A DNA stretch of 38,848 nucleotides from Actinomadura roseirufa (GTDB lineage Bacteria > Actinomycetota > Actinomycetes > Streptosporangiales > Streptosporangiaceae). The stretch covers positions 1 to 38,848 of the forward strand of contig NZ_CAACVB010000051.1 of NCBI RefSeq assembly GCF_900659635.1, written 5' to 3'. Positions within the stretch are counted from its first letter, which is position 1, and the number at the start of each line of letters is the position of its first letter. This document shows, piece after piece, positions 7,121 through 15,198 of this stretch. The position numbers were made by a program, and so were the translations under genes. Under the pieces are notes generated by a model. That model was given only the letters and a program-made list of their open reading frames with translations, was not told the DNA's origin and did no database searches.

Positions 7121-7924
7121 TCACCCGGGGTGCGCGGTGAGGAAGTCCCGGACCGCGGAGGCGAATCCTCGTGGGTCGTCGTCGTGGACCCAGTGACCGC
7201 ATCCGGGGAATTCGCGCAGCGTGGTGTCCGGGCGCCGCGCCGCCATCTCACGTGCCATCCGGGTCGGCAGGACGGTGCTGTCGCGGCCGTGGACGAGGAG
7301 CGCGGGGCAGGTCGAGGCGAGCCAGTCGGGCCACCAGTCGCCGATCAGCGCCTCCTGCGAACGCGTCATGTCCTGGTGGTCGAACAGGAAGCCCCAGCCG
7401 TCCGGCCGCTCGACGGCGCTCTCCAGGAAGTACCCGGCGTCCGGGATTCCCCGGGCCTCCACCCGGCGGCGCAGTTCGGCCAGCGTGGGGGCGGTCTGGG
7501 GCCAGTCCCGCACGTCCAGGACCGGGTGGGCCACCTCGGGCGGCCGGTTGAGCGCCCCGCCCTCCTCGACGACCAGCGCCCGGACCAGCTCCGGATGCCG
7601 TGCCGCGAGCCGGAACGCCACGACCCCGCCCATCGAGTGGCCGAGCACCGCCAGCGGCCCCAGGTCCAGCGACCGGGCGAACGCGGCGGCGTCGGCGACA
7701 TAGGCGTCCGGTGAGACGTCGTGGTGGCGCTCGCTGAGCCCGTGGCACCGCTGCTCCAGCGCGATCACCCGGAACCGCGGCGCCAGCGCGGCGGCCAGCC
7801 CGGCGAACGCCCCGGCCCTGCCGAAGTGCCCGTGCAGCGCCAGCACCGGCGTCCCCGGCCCGCCATGGTCGGCGAAGGCCAGCCGCAGCCCGCGCACAAC
7901 CCTCGTTCTCAGCGTGGTCATCAT
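7121..7924 (-). CDS. Alpha/beta-fold hydrolase
   Basis: 267 residues from the ATG at 7924; a second ATG follows directly, and AAGGGG lies just upstream. The catalytic triad is intact: nucleophile S97 in GHSMGG, D215 in VHGRDSTVLP and H244 in GCGHWVHDDDP. The oxyanion HG is at 31-32 (LALHGHFG). The layout is that of small esterases, lactonases or C-C hydrolases. It is divergent from a TetR gene, with two copies of an ACGATCGT-centred dyad between them, so it is probably the TetR target. Substrate unknown. Confidence 0.9.
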   Translation of the reverse strand: MMTTLRTRVVRGLRLAFADHGGPGTPVLALHGHFGRAGAFAGLAAALAPRFRVIALEQRCHGLSERHHDVSPDAYVADAAAFARSLDLGPLAVLGHSMGGVVAFRLAARHPELVRALVVEEGGALNRPPEVAHPVLDVRDWPQTAPTLAELRRRVEARGIPDAGYFLESAVERPDGWGFLFDHQDMTRSQEALIGDWWPDWLASTCPALLVHGRDSTVLPTRMAREMAARRPDTTLREFPGCGHWVHDDDPRGFASAVRDFLTAHPG

Positions 7925-7947
7925 CGCCCCTTCCGGTCGAGGCGTGA

Positions 7948-7988
7948 GCATAACGACCGTCATGCCCATTTGCATAACGATCGTCATG
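7948..7988. promoter_or_regulatory. Twin TetR-operator-like sites
   Basis: GCATAACGACCGTCATG (7948-7964) and GCATAACGATCGTCATG (7972-7988) differ at one base and are 24 bases apart. The second contains the perfect palindrome ACGATCGT. They lie between the divergent hydrolase and TetR genes, typical for cooperative binding by TetR dimers. Confidence 0.72.
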
Positions 7989-8028
7989 TCCCTAGCGTGG
8001 GGCGGACCGCCGGACCGGGAGCCCAGCC

Positions 8029-8631
8029 ATCGCCAGACCCCGCGACCCCCAGCGCAGGACCGACCTGCTCGACGCGATCGTCGCCTACCTCGCCGGCCAC
8101 GGCATCGCGGGGCTGTCCCTGCGCCCCCTGGCGCGGTCGCTGGGACACAGCACCTACGTGCTGACCCACCACTTCGCCACCAAGGACGACCTCGTCGCCG
8201 CCGTCCTCGACCACCTGGACCGGCGCCAGCGCGAGCGGCTGCGCGCCTTCCACGCCAAGGCCGGTGACCGGCCCCTCGGCGAGGTGATCCGGGCGTCCTG
8301 GCGATGGCATCTGGACGAGGACCTGCCGCTGGTGCGGCTGCTGCACGAGATCGAGGGCCTGGCCGCCGCCGGGCGCCTGCGGGGGCCCTCGGTGTCGCGG
8401 ATGCTCGCCGACCGGGCCGCCTTCGTCGCGGGCGTCCTCGCCTCGCACGGCGTCCCCGCCGAGGTCGCCGAGCGCAACGCGACCTTCCTCAACGCCGCCT
8501 ACGCGGGCCTGCAGACCGACTACCTGACCACCGGCGACCGGGAGCGCGTCGAGGCGGCCCTCGAACAGCTCATCGCCCTCGCCGAGGCGTGGACCCGCCC
8601 CCACCCCGGCCCCACCCCGCCGCCCCCCTGA
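8029..8631 (+). CDS. TetR-family regulator with apparent ATC start codon
   Basis: The frame encodes a full TetR protein of about 200 residues. The HTH part reads RRTDLLDAIVAYLAGHGIAG, then LSLRPLARSLGHSTYVLTHHFATKDDLVAAVLDHL; the ligand domain runs to the stop at 8629-8631. No ATG, GTG or TTG occurs in frame between the upstream stop (TAG, 7993-7995) and a GTG at 8158, which would delete most of the HTH. The natural start is ATC at 8029-8031, followed by ARPRDPQRRT, which matches the usual MARPRDP-type TetR N-terminus. GGGAG (8017-8021) lies seven bases before it. An ATG mutated to ATC, or a base error, would look the same. CTG codons inside the HTH are less likely starts. Confidence 0.78.
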   Translation: MARPRDPQRRTDLLDAIVAYLAGHGIAGLSLRPLARSLGHSTYVLTHHFATKDDLVAAVLDHLDRRQRERLRAFHAKAGDRPLGEVIRASWRWHLDEDLPLVRLLHEIEGLAAAGRLRGPSVSRMLADRAAFVAGVLASHGVPAEVAERNATFLNAAYAGLQTDYLTTGDRERVEAALEQLIALAEAWTRPHPGPTPPPP

Positions 8632-8649
8632 CACCGGCGGTCCCTCGCG

Positions 8650-9501
8650 TCAGCCGGCCACGGGCTCCCAGGCGCGGCGGAGCTGGGCGCGCAGAAGCGG
8701 CAGCGGGCTGTCGTCGGTGCCGTGCACCCGGTCGTCCAGGCGGATGACCGTCTCGCAGCGGGCCAGGTGCAGGCCCCGGGCGGCGGTGGCGGCGCCGTGG
8801 CCCGCCGCGTTGGCGACCCGGCGCGCCGCCGCCGCGCCGATCGAGATCGCGACGCCCGCGATGTCACGCGCGGGATCGGCCGCCTCCGCGTCGGCCCAGT
8901 CCAGGACCCCGGCGAGGGTGCCGTCCGGCCGCACCAGCAGATGCTCGCCCTTGAGATCGGCATGGGCGAGAACCGGGGCGCGGGCCGAGGCGGAGGACTG
9001 GGGCGGCGGCAGCGGTGCGACGGGGGCCTCGGGCAGACGGCGCCGGGCCTGGTCCGCGCGCCGTGTCAGCGCATCCCACTCGATGGGCGGCGCCTCGGGG
9101 ATCCCGGCGGAGGTCACCGGCATCGCGGCGAGCGCGCGCAGGAGGGACGCCAGCTGCGCCTCACCGGCCGGCGACACCCGCCGTACCTCCGCCGACACGC
9201 CATCGAGCCGCGTGTCCACGGTGAACCCGCAGCCGGGTGCCCACTCCCCCACAGCGGCGCTCGCGGGGACGGGTACGGCGCTCCGGGCGCGGACGAGGTC
9301 CCGCAATGCGATCTCCCGGTGCAGGCGCGCGGTCGCCGCGCGATCGGGAGCCAGGCGCACCACGTACGCGTCGTCCGCCCACCAGGAGTGGTGTTCCCCG
9401 CCTTCACCGATGGGGCGCACCCGGGGCGGCTCAGGCGTCCCGAGCGCGCGCTGGACGAGATGGGCGACCCGGGCGGCACGGGGAGCGGCGGGGGCGGCCA
9501 T
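8650..9501 (-). CDS. APH-family phosphotransferase, macrolide-kinase-like active site
   Basis: 283 residues with the aminoglycoside/macrolide phosphotransferase fold: N-lobe GEGGEHHSWWADDAYVVRLA, catalytic loop LAHADLKGEHLLV (H180, D182, H187) and the metal-binding GVLDWADAEAADPARDIA (D201). Canonical APH enzymes have Asn five residues after the catalytic Asp; here it is His. As I recall, macrolide 2'-phosphotransferases have the same D-x4-H arrangement with the second Asp 19 residues on, which also holds here. So it may phosphorylate a macrolide or another hydroxyl compound. Resistance is not proven. It stands alone, convergent with the TetR gene. Confidence 0.82.
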   Translation of the reverse strand: MAAPAAPRAARVAHLVQRALGTPEPPRVRPIGEGGEHHSWWADDAYVVRLAPDRAATARLHREIALRDLVRARSAVPVPASAAVGEWAPGCGFTVDTRLDGVSAEVRRVSPAGEAQLASLLRALAAMPVTSAGIPEAPPIEWDALTRRADQARRRLPEAPVAPLPPPQSSASARAPVLAHADLKGEHLLVRPDGTLAGVLDWADAEAADPARDIAGVAISIGAAAARRVANAAGHGAATAARGLHLARCETVIRLDDRVHGTDDSPLPLLRAQLRRAWEPVAG

Positions 9502-9541
9502 CCCCAGATCCTTCCACGACGGGGCCCGCCCGCCGGAGCGG

Positions 9542-10177
9542 TCAGCCGAGGATGCCGCGGTCGTAGGCGGTGGCGACGGCGGCGGCGCGGTCCTTGGCGC
9601 GGAGCTTGCCGTAGATGTGGGTGAGGTGGCTCTTGACGGTGGCCTCGCTGATGAACAGGGTCGCGGCGATCTCCCGGTTCGAGGCTCCCCGGGCGACCAG
9701 GCGCAGCACGTCGCGCTCGCGGGCGCTCAGCGTGTCGTTGCCCGGGGAGCGCATCCGGGAGACCAGGCGGGCGGCGATGGCCGGGGACAGCACGGTCCGG
9801 CCCTGGGCGGCGGCCCGCGCGGCGTCGAAGAGGTCGTCGCGCGGGGTGTCCTTGAGCAGGTAGCCGGTCGCGCCGGCCTCGATGGCGGCGACCGTGTCGG
9901 AGTCGGTGTCGTAGGTGGTGAGCACGAGGATCCTGGTCCGCGCCGTGCGCAGGGTCAGCTCCTTGATCGCCTCGACCCCGCCGACGCCGGGCATGCGCAG
10001 GTCCATCAGGACGACGTCCGGGTCCAGCCGGGTGACGAGATCGACCGCCTCCGCTCCGTCCGCGGCCTCCCCCAGCACGGCGAAGTCCGGGGAGGACTCG
10101 AAGATGCTGCGCAGGCCGTGCCGCACGACGGGGTGGTCGTCGGCGATGATCAGGGTGATCGGGGACGGGTCAGTCAT
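9542..10177 (-). CDS. NarL/FixJ-family response regulator
   Basis: 211 residues. The receiver domain has the acidic pair D13-D14, phospho-acceptor D59 (VVLMDLRMPG), the conserved Thr in VLTTYDTD and Lys in GYLLKDTP. The C-terminal LuxR HTH spans about 147-211: LSARERDVLRLVARGASNREIAATLF, then ISEATVKSHLTHIYGKL. ATG at 10175-10177 overlaps the end of the kinase gene by eight bases. It is the last gene of the ABC-transporter/kinase operon and is the DNA-binding output of that two-component system. Confidence 0.95.
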   Translation of the reverse strand: MTDPSPITLIIADDHPVVRHGLRSIFESSPDFAVLGEAADGAEAVDLVTRLDPDVVLMDLRMPGVGGVEAIKELTLRTARTRILVLTTYDTDSDTVAAIEAGATGYLLKDTPRDDLFDAARAAAQGRTVLSPAIAARLVSRMRSPGNDTLSARERDVLRLVARGASNREIAATLFISEATVKSHLTHIYGKLRAKDRAAAVATAYDRGILG

Positions 10178-11519
10178 GGCGCACCAACGGTACCTGCGCG
10201 GACAGGGCGGTGCCGAGCCCCGGCGCGGACTCCAGGACGAGGGTCCCGGCGACCCGTTCGGCGCGCGCCCGCATGCCCGTGAGGCCGAAGCCGCCACCGA
10301 GGCCGCCGCCGTCGCGCACGGGTGGGGCGCTCGGGTCGAAGCCGCTTCCGTCGTCGCGGACGTCCAGGCTCACCTCGTCGTCCATGAAGGAGAGGGTGAC
10401 CCCGGTCCGGCGCGCGCCCGCGTGGCGGGCGACGTTGGCCAGCGCCTCCTGGGCGATGCGCAGCAGGGCGGCCTCGATCTCGGCGTGCAGGGGCTCGACC
10501 TCCCCGGTGACGGTGAACTCGCCCCGGACGCCGGTCTCGGCCGACCAGACCTTGACGATCTTTTCCAGGGCGGCGGGCAGCGGGTCGTGCTCCAGTTGCC
10601 CGGGCCCGAGGTCCTGCACCGAGCGGCGGGCCTCGCCCAGGCTGTGCCGGGCGAGGGCGGAGGCGCGCTGGACATGGTCGCGGGTGGTGGCGAGGTCGGA
10701 GCCGTCGGCGGCGGCCTGGAGCTGCGCGATGATGCCGGTCAGCCCCTGGGCGAGCGTGTCGTGGATCTCGGCGGCCAGCCGCCCGCGCTCGTCGGCGACA
10801 CCCGCCTCCCTGGCCTGGAGGAGCAGCTGGGCGTGCAGGCCGGCGTTCTCCTGGAGCGCCTGGGTGAGGCGGATGTTGGCGCGTCGCAGGTCGGCCATGG
10901 CCGCCGCCTTCGACGCGGCGTGGCCGGCCTCGGTGACCGCCATGCGGTCGAAGCCGAGGGCGAGCCCGGCGTGCAGCGCCAGCAGCGCGGCGAACCCCAG
11001 CCACTGCGCGCCCCCGGCCGGCGGGAGGCCGCCGATGTTGGAGCCGGCCATGGTGACCGCGGTGGCGAACAGCGCGGGGCGCACCAGGCGGCGGGGCAGC
11101 AGCCGCTCGGCGTCGAAGTAGCCGAGCAGCGCGTAGACGGCGAACAGCGGGTTGCACCAGGTGAGCGCGAAGCCGGCCGCCCAGCGCAGCAGGCAGTAGA
11201 GCTGCTGCGCGGGGCCGCGCGGACGGCGCCGCCTGCCGGCCAGGCTCCACCACACCTGCAGCGCGAGCGCGCCCCCGGTCAGGGCGATGGCCGCGCGCTT
11301 CTCGGCGGCGGACATCAGCGCGTCCGCGCTGACGGCCGAGAGCGCCGCGCCGATGCTCAGCAGCACGTACGGCCCGCCGTTCAGGAACCAGGACGGCCAT
11401 GGCGGGACGCCGCCGGGCGCGTCCTCCCGGTCCGGCGCGTCCGCCGCGTCGTCCGGGGGCAACGCCGGGAGCCCGGTCGTCATGCCGTCCACTCCGCCGA
11501 TCCACCCCGTCCTGATCAT
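10170..11519 (-). CDS. NarL-type sensor histidine kinase
   Basis: 449 residues from the ATG that overlaps the permease stop (ATGA). ATG 11483, with a GGAG site, is an alternative that removes 12 residues. About five hydrophobic segments lie between 50 and 190, followed by a helical linker, a HisKA_3 dimerisation domain with H253 in AAEIHDTLAQGLTGI, and the HATPase with EALANVARHAGARR (N box), DDGSGFDPS and GFGLTGMRARAERV. There is no sizeable extracellular domain, so it is an intramembrane-sensing kinase. Its partner is the downstream response regulator. Co-transcription with an ABC-2 exporter suggests it senses a membrane-active compound or the transporter itself. Confidence 0.93.
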   Translation of the reverse strand: MIRTGWIGGVDGMTTGLPALPPDDAADAPDREDAPGGVPPWPSWFLNGGPYVLLSIGAALSAVSADALMSAAEKRAAIALTGGALALQVWWSLAGRRRRPRGPAQQLYCLLRWAAGFALTWCNPLFAVYALLGYFDAERLLPRRLVRPALFATAVTMAGSNIGGLPPAGGAQWLGFAALLALHAGLALGFDRMAVTEAGHAASKAAAMADLRRANIRLTQALQENAGLHAQLLLQAREAGVADERGRLAAEIHDTLAQGLTGIIAQLQAAADGSDLATTRDHVQRASALARHSLGEARRSVQDLGPGQLEHDPLPAALEKIVKVWSAETGVRGEFTVTGEVEPLHAEIEAALLRIAQEALANVARHAGARRTGVTLSFMDDEVSLDVRDDGSGFDPSAPPVRDGGGLGGGFGLTGMRARAERVAGTLVLESAPGLGTALSAQVPLVRHD

Positions 11520-12256
11520 TGCCAGCGGAATCGCCGGGCGGCGATGCCCGCCAGCACCACGGTCCACACCAGCATGACCGCCAGTTGCTTCACCTCCGGC
11601 CAGCCGCCGGAGGACGCGCGGGCCAGGGCCTGGGACGCGGCGCCGAAGGGGGTGAGTTCCACGACCTGCCGCAGCGCCTGCGGCATGGACTGGACCGGGA
11701 CGTAGACCCCCGCGGTGAACGCCACGGGAAAGAATAGGACGGTGGCGGTGGTGGTCGAGCCCTTGGCGGTGGGCGACAACGCGGCGATGAGCGCCCCGGC
11801 GCCCAGGGCGCCGAGCGTCACCAGGGCCAGCGTCACGGCGTAGGAGGGGAGATTGTCCGGGAGGGGGACGCCGTACACCACACGGCCCACCAGGATGACG
11901 GCGATCCCGCTGACCGGCATGGCGGCGCCGTGCAGGATCATCTGGGCCGCCAGCAGCGAGGTGGGCCGGACCGGCGTGGTCGACATGCGGCGCAGGATGC
12001 CCTTCTCCCGGTAGCCGGCGAGGGTCGGCGGCAGGGACTGGAGACCGGCCATGATCATGCCGAGCAGCACGGTCACCGGGACGTACAGGTCGATGGTCCG
12101 CGCCCCGCCGGGGGCCGAGCCCTCGGCGCGGAAGGACGGGACCAGGCCGATCAGGACCAGCAGCAGGGTGGGGAAGCCGAGCACCCAGAACATGCCGGCC
12201 GGCTCGCGGCTCAGCAGCCGGGCCTCGGCCTTCAGCATGGCGATGGAGGCGGACAT
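11516..12256 (-). CDS. ABC-2 type transporter permease
   Basis: 246 residues with six hydrophobic segments of the ABC-2 membrane family: FWVLGFPTLLLVLIGLV, VPVTVLLGMIMAGL, the conserved YREKGILRRMSTTPVRPTSLLAAQMI, then LALVTLGALGAGALIAALS, VLFFPVAFTAGVYVP and a C-terminal helix. The REKGILRRLxxTP segment is a DrrB-type hallmark. The start is one base after the ATPase stop, and its own stop overlaps the kinase start. It forms the membrane half of an exporter with that ATPase. Confidence 0.93.
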   Translation of the reverse strand: MSASIAMLKAEARLLSREPAGMFWVLGFPTLLLVLIGLVPSFRAEGSAPGGARTIDLYVPVTVLLGMIMAGLQSLPPTLAGYREKGILRRMSTTPVRPTSLLAAQMILHGAAMPVSGIAVILVGRVVYGVPLPDNLPSYAVTLALVTLGALGAGALIAALSPTAKGSTTTATVLFFPVAFTAGVYVPVQSMPQALRQVVELTPFGAASQALARASSGGWPEVKQLAVMLVWTVVLAGIAARRFRWQ

Positions 12257-12257
12257 C

Positions 12258-13163
12258 TCAGTGCTCCTCTCGGGTGAGGTCGAGGTAGGCGTCGTCGAGC
12301 GTGGCGTTCTCCACGCGCAGGCCGTGCGCGGTGATGCCGTTGCGGGCGAGCAGGGACATCAGCGCCTCGACGGTCTGGTCGGTCCCGGCGATCTCCAGGC
12401 GCCCGTCCTCGGCGCGCCGCACGCTCCGGATCGCGGGCAGGGCGGCCAGCGCCTCGTCGTCCGGTGCCCGCGAGGGGACGAAGGAGACGACCGTGGCGTT
12501 GCGGGCGCTTCCGATGAGCCCTGCGGGGGTGTCCAGGGCGGCCAGGGTGCCCGCACGGAGCACGGCCACGCGGTCGCACAGGCGCTGGGCCTCCTCCATG
12601 AAGTGGGTGACCAGCAGGATCGTCACGCCGCCGTCCCGGACGTCGGCGATCAGCTCCCAGACATCGCGGCGCGCGTGCGGGTCCAGGCCCGTGGTCAGCT
12701 CGTCCAGGACCAGCACCCGGGGGCGGCCGATCAGCGCCAGCGCGATGAAGAGGCGCTGTTTCTGCCCGCCGGACAGTCCGCCGAACGGGTCGCCGAGCCG
12801 TTCGGCGAGGCCGAGCCGCTCGGCCGGGTCACGCCAGTCCACCGGGTCCTTGTAGAAGGCGCTGTAGAGTTCCAGCGCCTCGCGGACGGTCAGCTTGTCC
12901 TGCAGATCGCTGTGCTGGAGCTGGACGCCGAGGATCGGCGTGACGCGCTTCCGGTCGGTGGCCGGGTTCATTCCCGCCACCCGGACGTCACCGGAGTCGG
13001 GTCTGCGCAGCCCCACGACGCATTCGACGGTGGTGGTCTTGCCCGCCCCGTTGGGGCCGAGCAGGCCGAAGATCTCGCCTTCCGGGATGGAGAAGGACAC
13101 CCCGTCCACCACGGTCCGGCGGCCGTAGGACTTTCTCAGCCGGTCGACTTCGATGATCGCCAT
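12258..13163 (-). CDS. ABC transporter ATP-binding protein (drug-export type)
   Basis: 301 residues. Walker A is GPNGAGKT (36-43), the Q-loop is LGVQLQHSDL, the signature LSGGQ is at 130-134 followed by KQR, Walker B is LVLDE (151-155) with the D-loop LTTGLDP, and the switch His is H187 in LVTHFMEEA. The usual Pro after Walker B (DEPTTGLDP) is Leu here. The C-terminal 80 residues are a DrrA-type regulatory extension. ATG 13161-13163 opens at MAIIEVDRLRKSYG, with no gene upstream on this strand for 123 bases, so the operon promoter lies there. Likely role: export of a hydrophobic drug-like compound. Confidence 0.94.
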   Translation of the reverse strand: MAIIEVDRLRKSYGRRTVVDGVSFSIPEGEIFGLLGPNGAGKTTTVECVVGLRRPDSGDVRVAGMNPATDRKRVTPILGVQLQHSDLQDKLTVREALELYSAFYKDPVDWRDPAERLGLAERLGDPFGGLSGGQKQRLFIALALIGRPRVLVLDELTTGLDPHARRDVWELIADVRDGGVTILLVTHFMEEAQRLCDRVAVLRAGTLAALDTPAGLIGSARNATVVSFVPSRAPDDEALAALPAIRSVRRAEDGRLEIAGTDQTVEALMSLLARNGITAHGLRVENATLDDAYLDLTREEH

Positions 13164-13286
13164 GCCTGAGGTTCCCGTGCGGCGCCCTCGCCGGGCATCG
13201 CCCATCGCGCTGGAACCGGCATCAACCGATCGGATGATGGCGGCCTACGACCGGGCGACCGTCCGCCCCCCGCGCGTGAGGGTGGA

Positions 13287-13619
13287 TCAGGAGCGGGGCG
13301 CGTACATGATGACCGCGACCCCGGCCAGGCATACCACCGCGCCGATCACGTCCCACCGGTCGGGCCTGAACCCGTCCACGACCATGCCCCAGGCCAGCGA
13401 CCCGGCGACGAACACGCCACCGTAGGCGGCGAGGATCCGCCCGAAGTTCGCGTCGGGCTGCAGGGTCGCGACGAAGCCGTAGACGCCCAGGGCGACGACG
13501 CCGGCGCCGATCCACCAGGCCCCGCGGTGCTCGCGCACACCCTGCCACACCAGCCAGGCGCCTCCGATCTCGGCGACGGCGGCCAGGGCGAACAGGACCA
13601 GGGAACGCGCGATCGTCAT
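13287..13619 (-). CDS. YnfA-family small membrane protein
   Basis: 110 residues, the standard YnfA/UPF0060 length, with four hydrophobic helices. It reads [25 protein letters not shown], then [52 protein letters not shown] and [15 protein letters not shown]. The [14 protein letters not shown] segment is characteristic. The family belongs to the DMT/SMR-like inner-membrane proteins, and some members are proposed small multidrug transporters. It is a single gene divergent from the RTX-like gene. Confidence 0.93.
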   Translation of the reverse strand: MTIARSLVLFALAAVAEIGGAWLVWQGVREHRGAWWIGAGVVALGVYGFVATLQPDANFGRILAAYGGVFVAGSLAWGMVVDGFRPDRWDVIGAVVCLAGVAVIMYAPRS

Positions 13620-13736
13620 GGACCGCACCGTAGCAATCCGTGGCCGCGGCCGTTCGCCCTGTTCATCGCACCCTTTCCCGACGGCGGATTTGTGCCTCTC
13701 ATCACTTCGAACAACGCTTTGCCATTTCCGGAACGA

Positions 13737-13763
13737 TGCATTTATCACAATTCACAAAATGCA
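13737..13763. promoter_or_regulatory. Inverted repeat in an AT-rich divergent gap
   Basis: TGCATTT (13737-13743) and AAATGCA (13757-13763) are exact reverse complements around a 13-base AT-rich spacer. This lies in the 263-base region between the YnfA start (minus) and the RTX-like gene (plus), visibly poorer in GC than its surroundings. It probably holds divergent promoters. I found no confident -35/-10 pair. Confidence 0.4.
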
Positions 13764-13882
13764 CTTCCGCTGATCAGCTTCCTTTGTCCGCGTTCGGTCA
13801 CCGATCTTGTTTTCCGGGGAATGACAAGTGCGAATAAGGGGTGATGTCGGCGATGGGCCGGCAGCGAAAGGAGAACGGTCGG

Positions 13883-14485
13883 ATGCGCATCAGGACGATC
13901 CTCACGACGATGACGCTGCTCGGTGCCGCGCTGCACCCCGCCGTGGCGTCGGCCGCGCCGGCCACGGGCGGCACGAACGCGACCTGTCCGGACGAACGGA
14001 CCGGCGGGGCGTTGACCGTCACCGTGAACGGCACGACCGGCAACGACAACATCTGGGCCTCCAACGGCCAGGTCATCTCCGCCCAGGCCGGTGACGACCG
14101 GGTCTTCCTCGACCAGATCACCGACGGCCCGTTCGGCTCGGACGTGGTGGTCTGCGGGGACGGCGAGAACGACTGGATCGGCTACTTCCTGGCCCAGCCG
14201 ACCGGATCGGTCGCCGCCCGCGGCGGCACCGGGGCCGACACCCTGCTCGGCGGCAGCAACAATGACTACCTCAACGGCAACGCCGGCACCGACAACCTCT
14301 TCGGCAACGACGGTGACGACCGGCTGAAGGGCGAGGACGGCAACGACAACCTCTGGGGCGGTGACGGCAACGACGTCATCGACGGCGGTGGGGGCCATGA
14401 CGTCATCGACGGCGGTCCCGGCCACGACAAGTGCATCGGCGGCGAGGGCACCCTCTACACGGTGAACTGCGAAGAGATCTCCTGA
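13883..14485 (+). CDS. Secreted RTX-like calcium-binding repeat protein
   Basis: 200 residues. ATG 13883 follows AAAGGAG (13867-13873) at nine bases; upstream in-frame ATGs lack such a site. The N-terminus MRIRTILTTMTLLGAAL, then HPAVASA, is a Sec signal peptide with likely cleavage after ASA near residue 24. Residues about 125-195 hold tandem nonapeptides of the GGxGxDxLx type (GGTGADTLLG, NAGTDNLFG, NDGDDRLKG, EDGNDNLWG, GDGNDVIDG, GGGHDVIDG), the calcium beta-roll of RTX proteins. Four Cys (CPDE, VVCGDG, DKCIGG, VNCEE) could form two disulfides. No enzyme domain or type I secretion partner is visible. A wall-associated or structural role is inference. Confidence 0.88.
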   Translation: MRIRTILTTMTLLGAALHPAVASAAPATGGTNATCPDERTGGALTVTVNGTTGNDNIWASNGQVISAQAGDDRVFLDQITDGPFGSDVVVCGDGENDWIGYFLAQPTGSVAARGGTGADTLLGGSNNDYLNGNAGTDNLFGNDGDDRLKGEDGNDNLWGGDGNDVIDGGGGHDVIDGGPGHDKCIGGEGTLYTVNCEEIS

Positions 14486-14518
14486 GCGGCCGATCCCCGA
14501 GACCGGTGCCGCGCCCGT

Positions 14519-14567
14519 CCGGCGATGCCCCCCATGGCCGGGTCATCGCCGGGCGGGTCGCCCGCCC
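14519..14567. terminator. Double hairpin between convergent genes
   Basis: CCGGCGATG (14519-14527) pairs perfectly with CATCGCCGG (14544-14552). GGGCGGG (14551-14557) then pairs with CCCGCCC (14561-14567) around a three-base loop. The pair fills the gap between the RTX-like gene (plus) and the oxidoreductase operon (minus), a strong candidate for bidirectional termination. Confidence 0.7.
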
Positions 14568-14568
14568 C

Positions 14569-15198
14569 TCACGGGGAGATCTCGACGACGGCCTTCCGGT
14601 GATCGTCGTCGGTGACGTGGGTGAGCAGGTAGTGGGCGAGGTCGGCGCGCGAGATGGCCTTGGGCTTGGTGAGATGGCCGTTCGCCGCCGTCCGGTACCG
14701 TCCGGTCAGCGGGCCGTCGGTGAGCATCGGCGCGCGGACGACGGTCCAGTCGACGTCGCTGGCCGCGAGCTTCTGCTCCATCCTGACCATGTCGGCGTAG
14801 GCGTGCTTGTAGCGGGGCCCGATGACGTACTTCGTGACCAGCCGCTGGAGCGCCGGGACCTCGGGCGTGATCTCGACCCCCGCCGACGACAGGCAGATGA
14901 GGCGGCGCACGGGACCGGGACGCATGGCCGCCAGGATGTTCGATACCCCCTCGGAGTAGACGGTGGTCGGGTTCTTGCGGTCGGTGCTGCCCAGGCACGA
15001 CATGATCGCGTGCTGGCCGGCGACGGCTGACCGCCATGAGCTCGGCTCCAGCACGTCGCCGCGCAGGACGGTCAGATGGGCGTGTTCGATCCCAAGGCGC
15101 CTGCGGGTCAGCACGGTGACGTCGTGCCCGGCGACCAGCGCCTGCTCCAGCAACTGCGCGCCGGTGCCGCCGGTGACACCGAAGATCATGAGTTTCAT
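14569..15198 (-). CDS. NAD(P)H-binding oxidoreductase, atypical SDR
   Basis: 209 residues. It opens with KLMIFGVTGGTGAQLLEQAL, a GxTGxxG Rossmann motif, followed by AGHDVTVLTRRRL and GDVLEPSSW. The body matches NAD(P)H-binding domains of the flavin-reductase/NmrA-like group: VRRLICLSSAGVE, then DVDWTVVRAPMLTDGPLTGRYR and ISRADLAHYLLTHV. Its ATG (15196-15198) overlaps the stop of the SGNH gene (ATGA), and it is last in a four-gene operon. Substrate unknown. It resembles the single-gene product at 18843 in fold and size. Confidence 0.87.
   Translation of the reverse strand: MKLMIFGVTGGTGAQLLEQALVAGHDVTVLTRRRLGIEHAHLTVLRGDVLEPSSWRSAVAGQHAIMSCLGSTDRKNPTTVYSEGVSNILAAMRPGPVRRLICLSSAGVEITPEVPALQRLVTKYVIGPRYKHAYADMVRMEQKLAASDVDWTVVRAPMLTDGPLTGRYRTAANGHLTKPKAISRADLAHYLLTHVTDDDHRKAVVEISP

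Noticed and set aside
8158..8631. GTG 8158 as the start of the TetR gene
   Set aside because: It would delete most of the HTH although the upstream frame codes a perfect TetR N-terminus. ATC 8029 is preferred.
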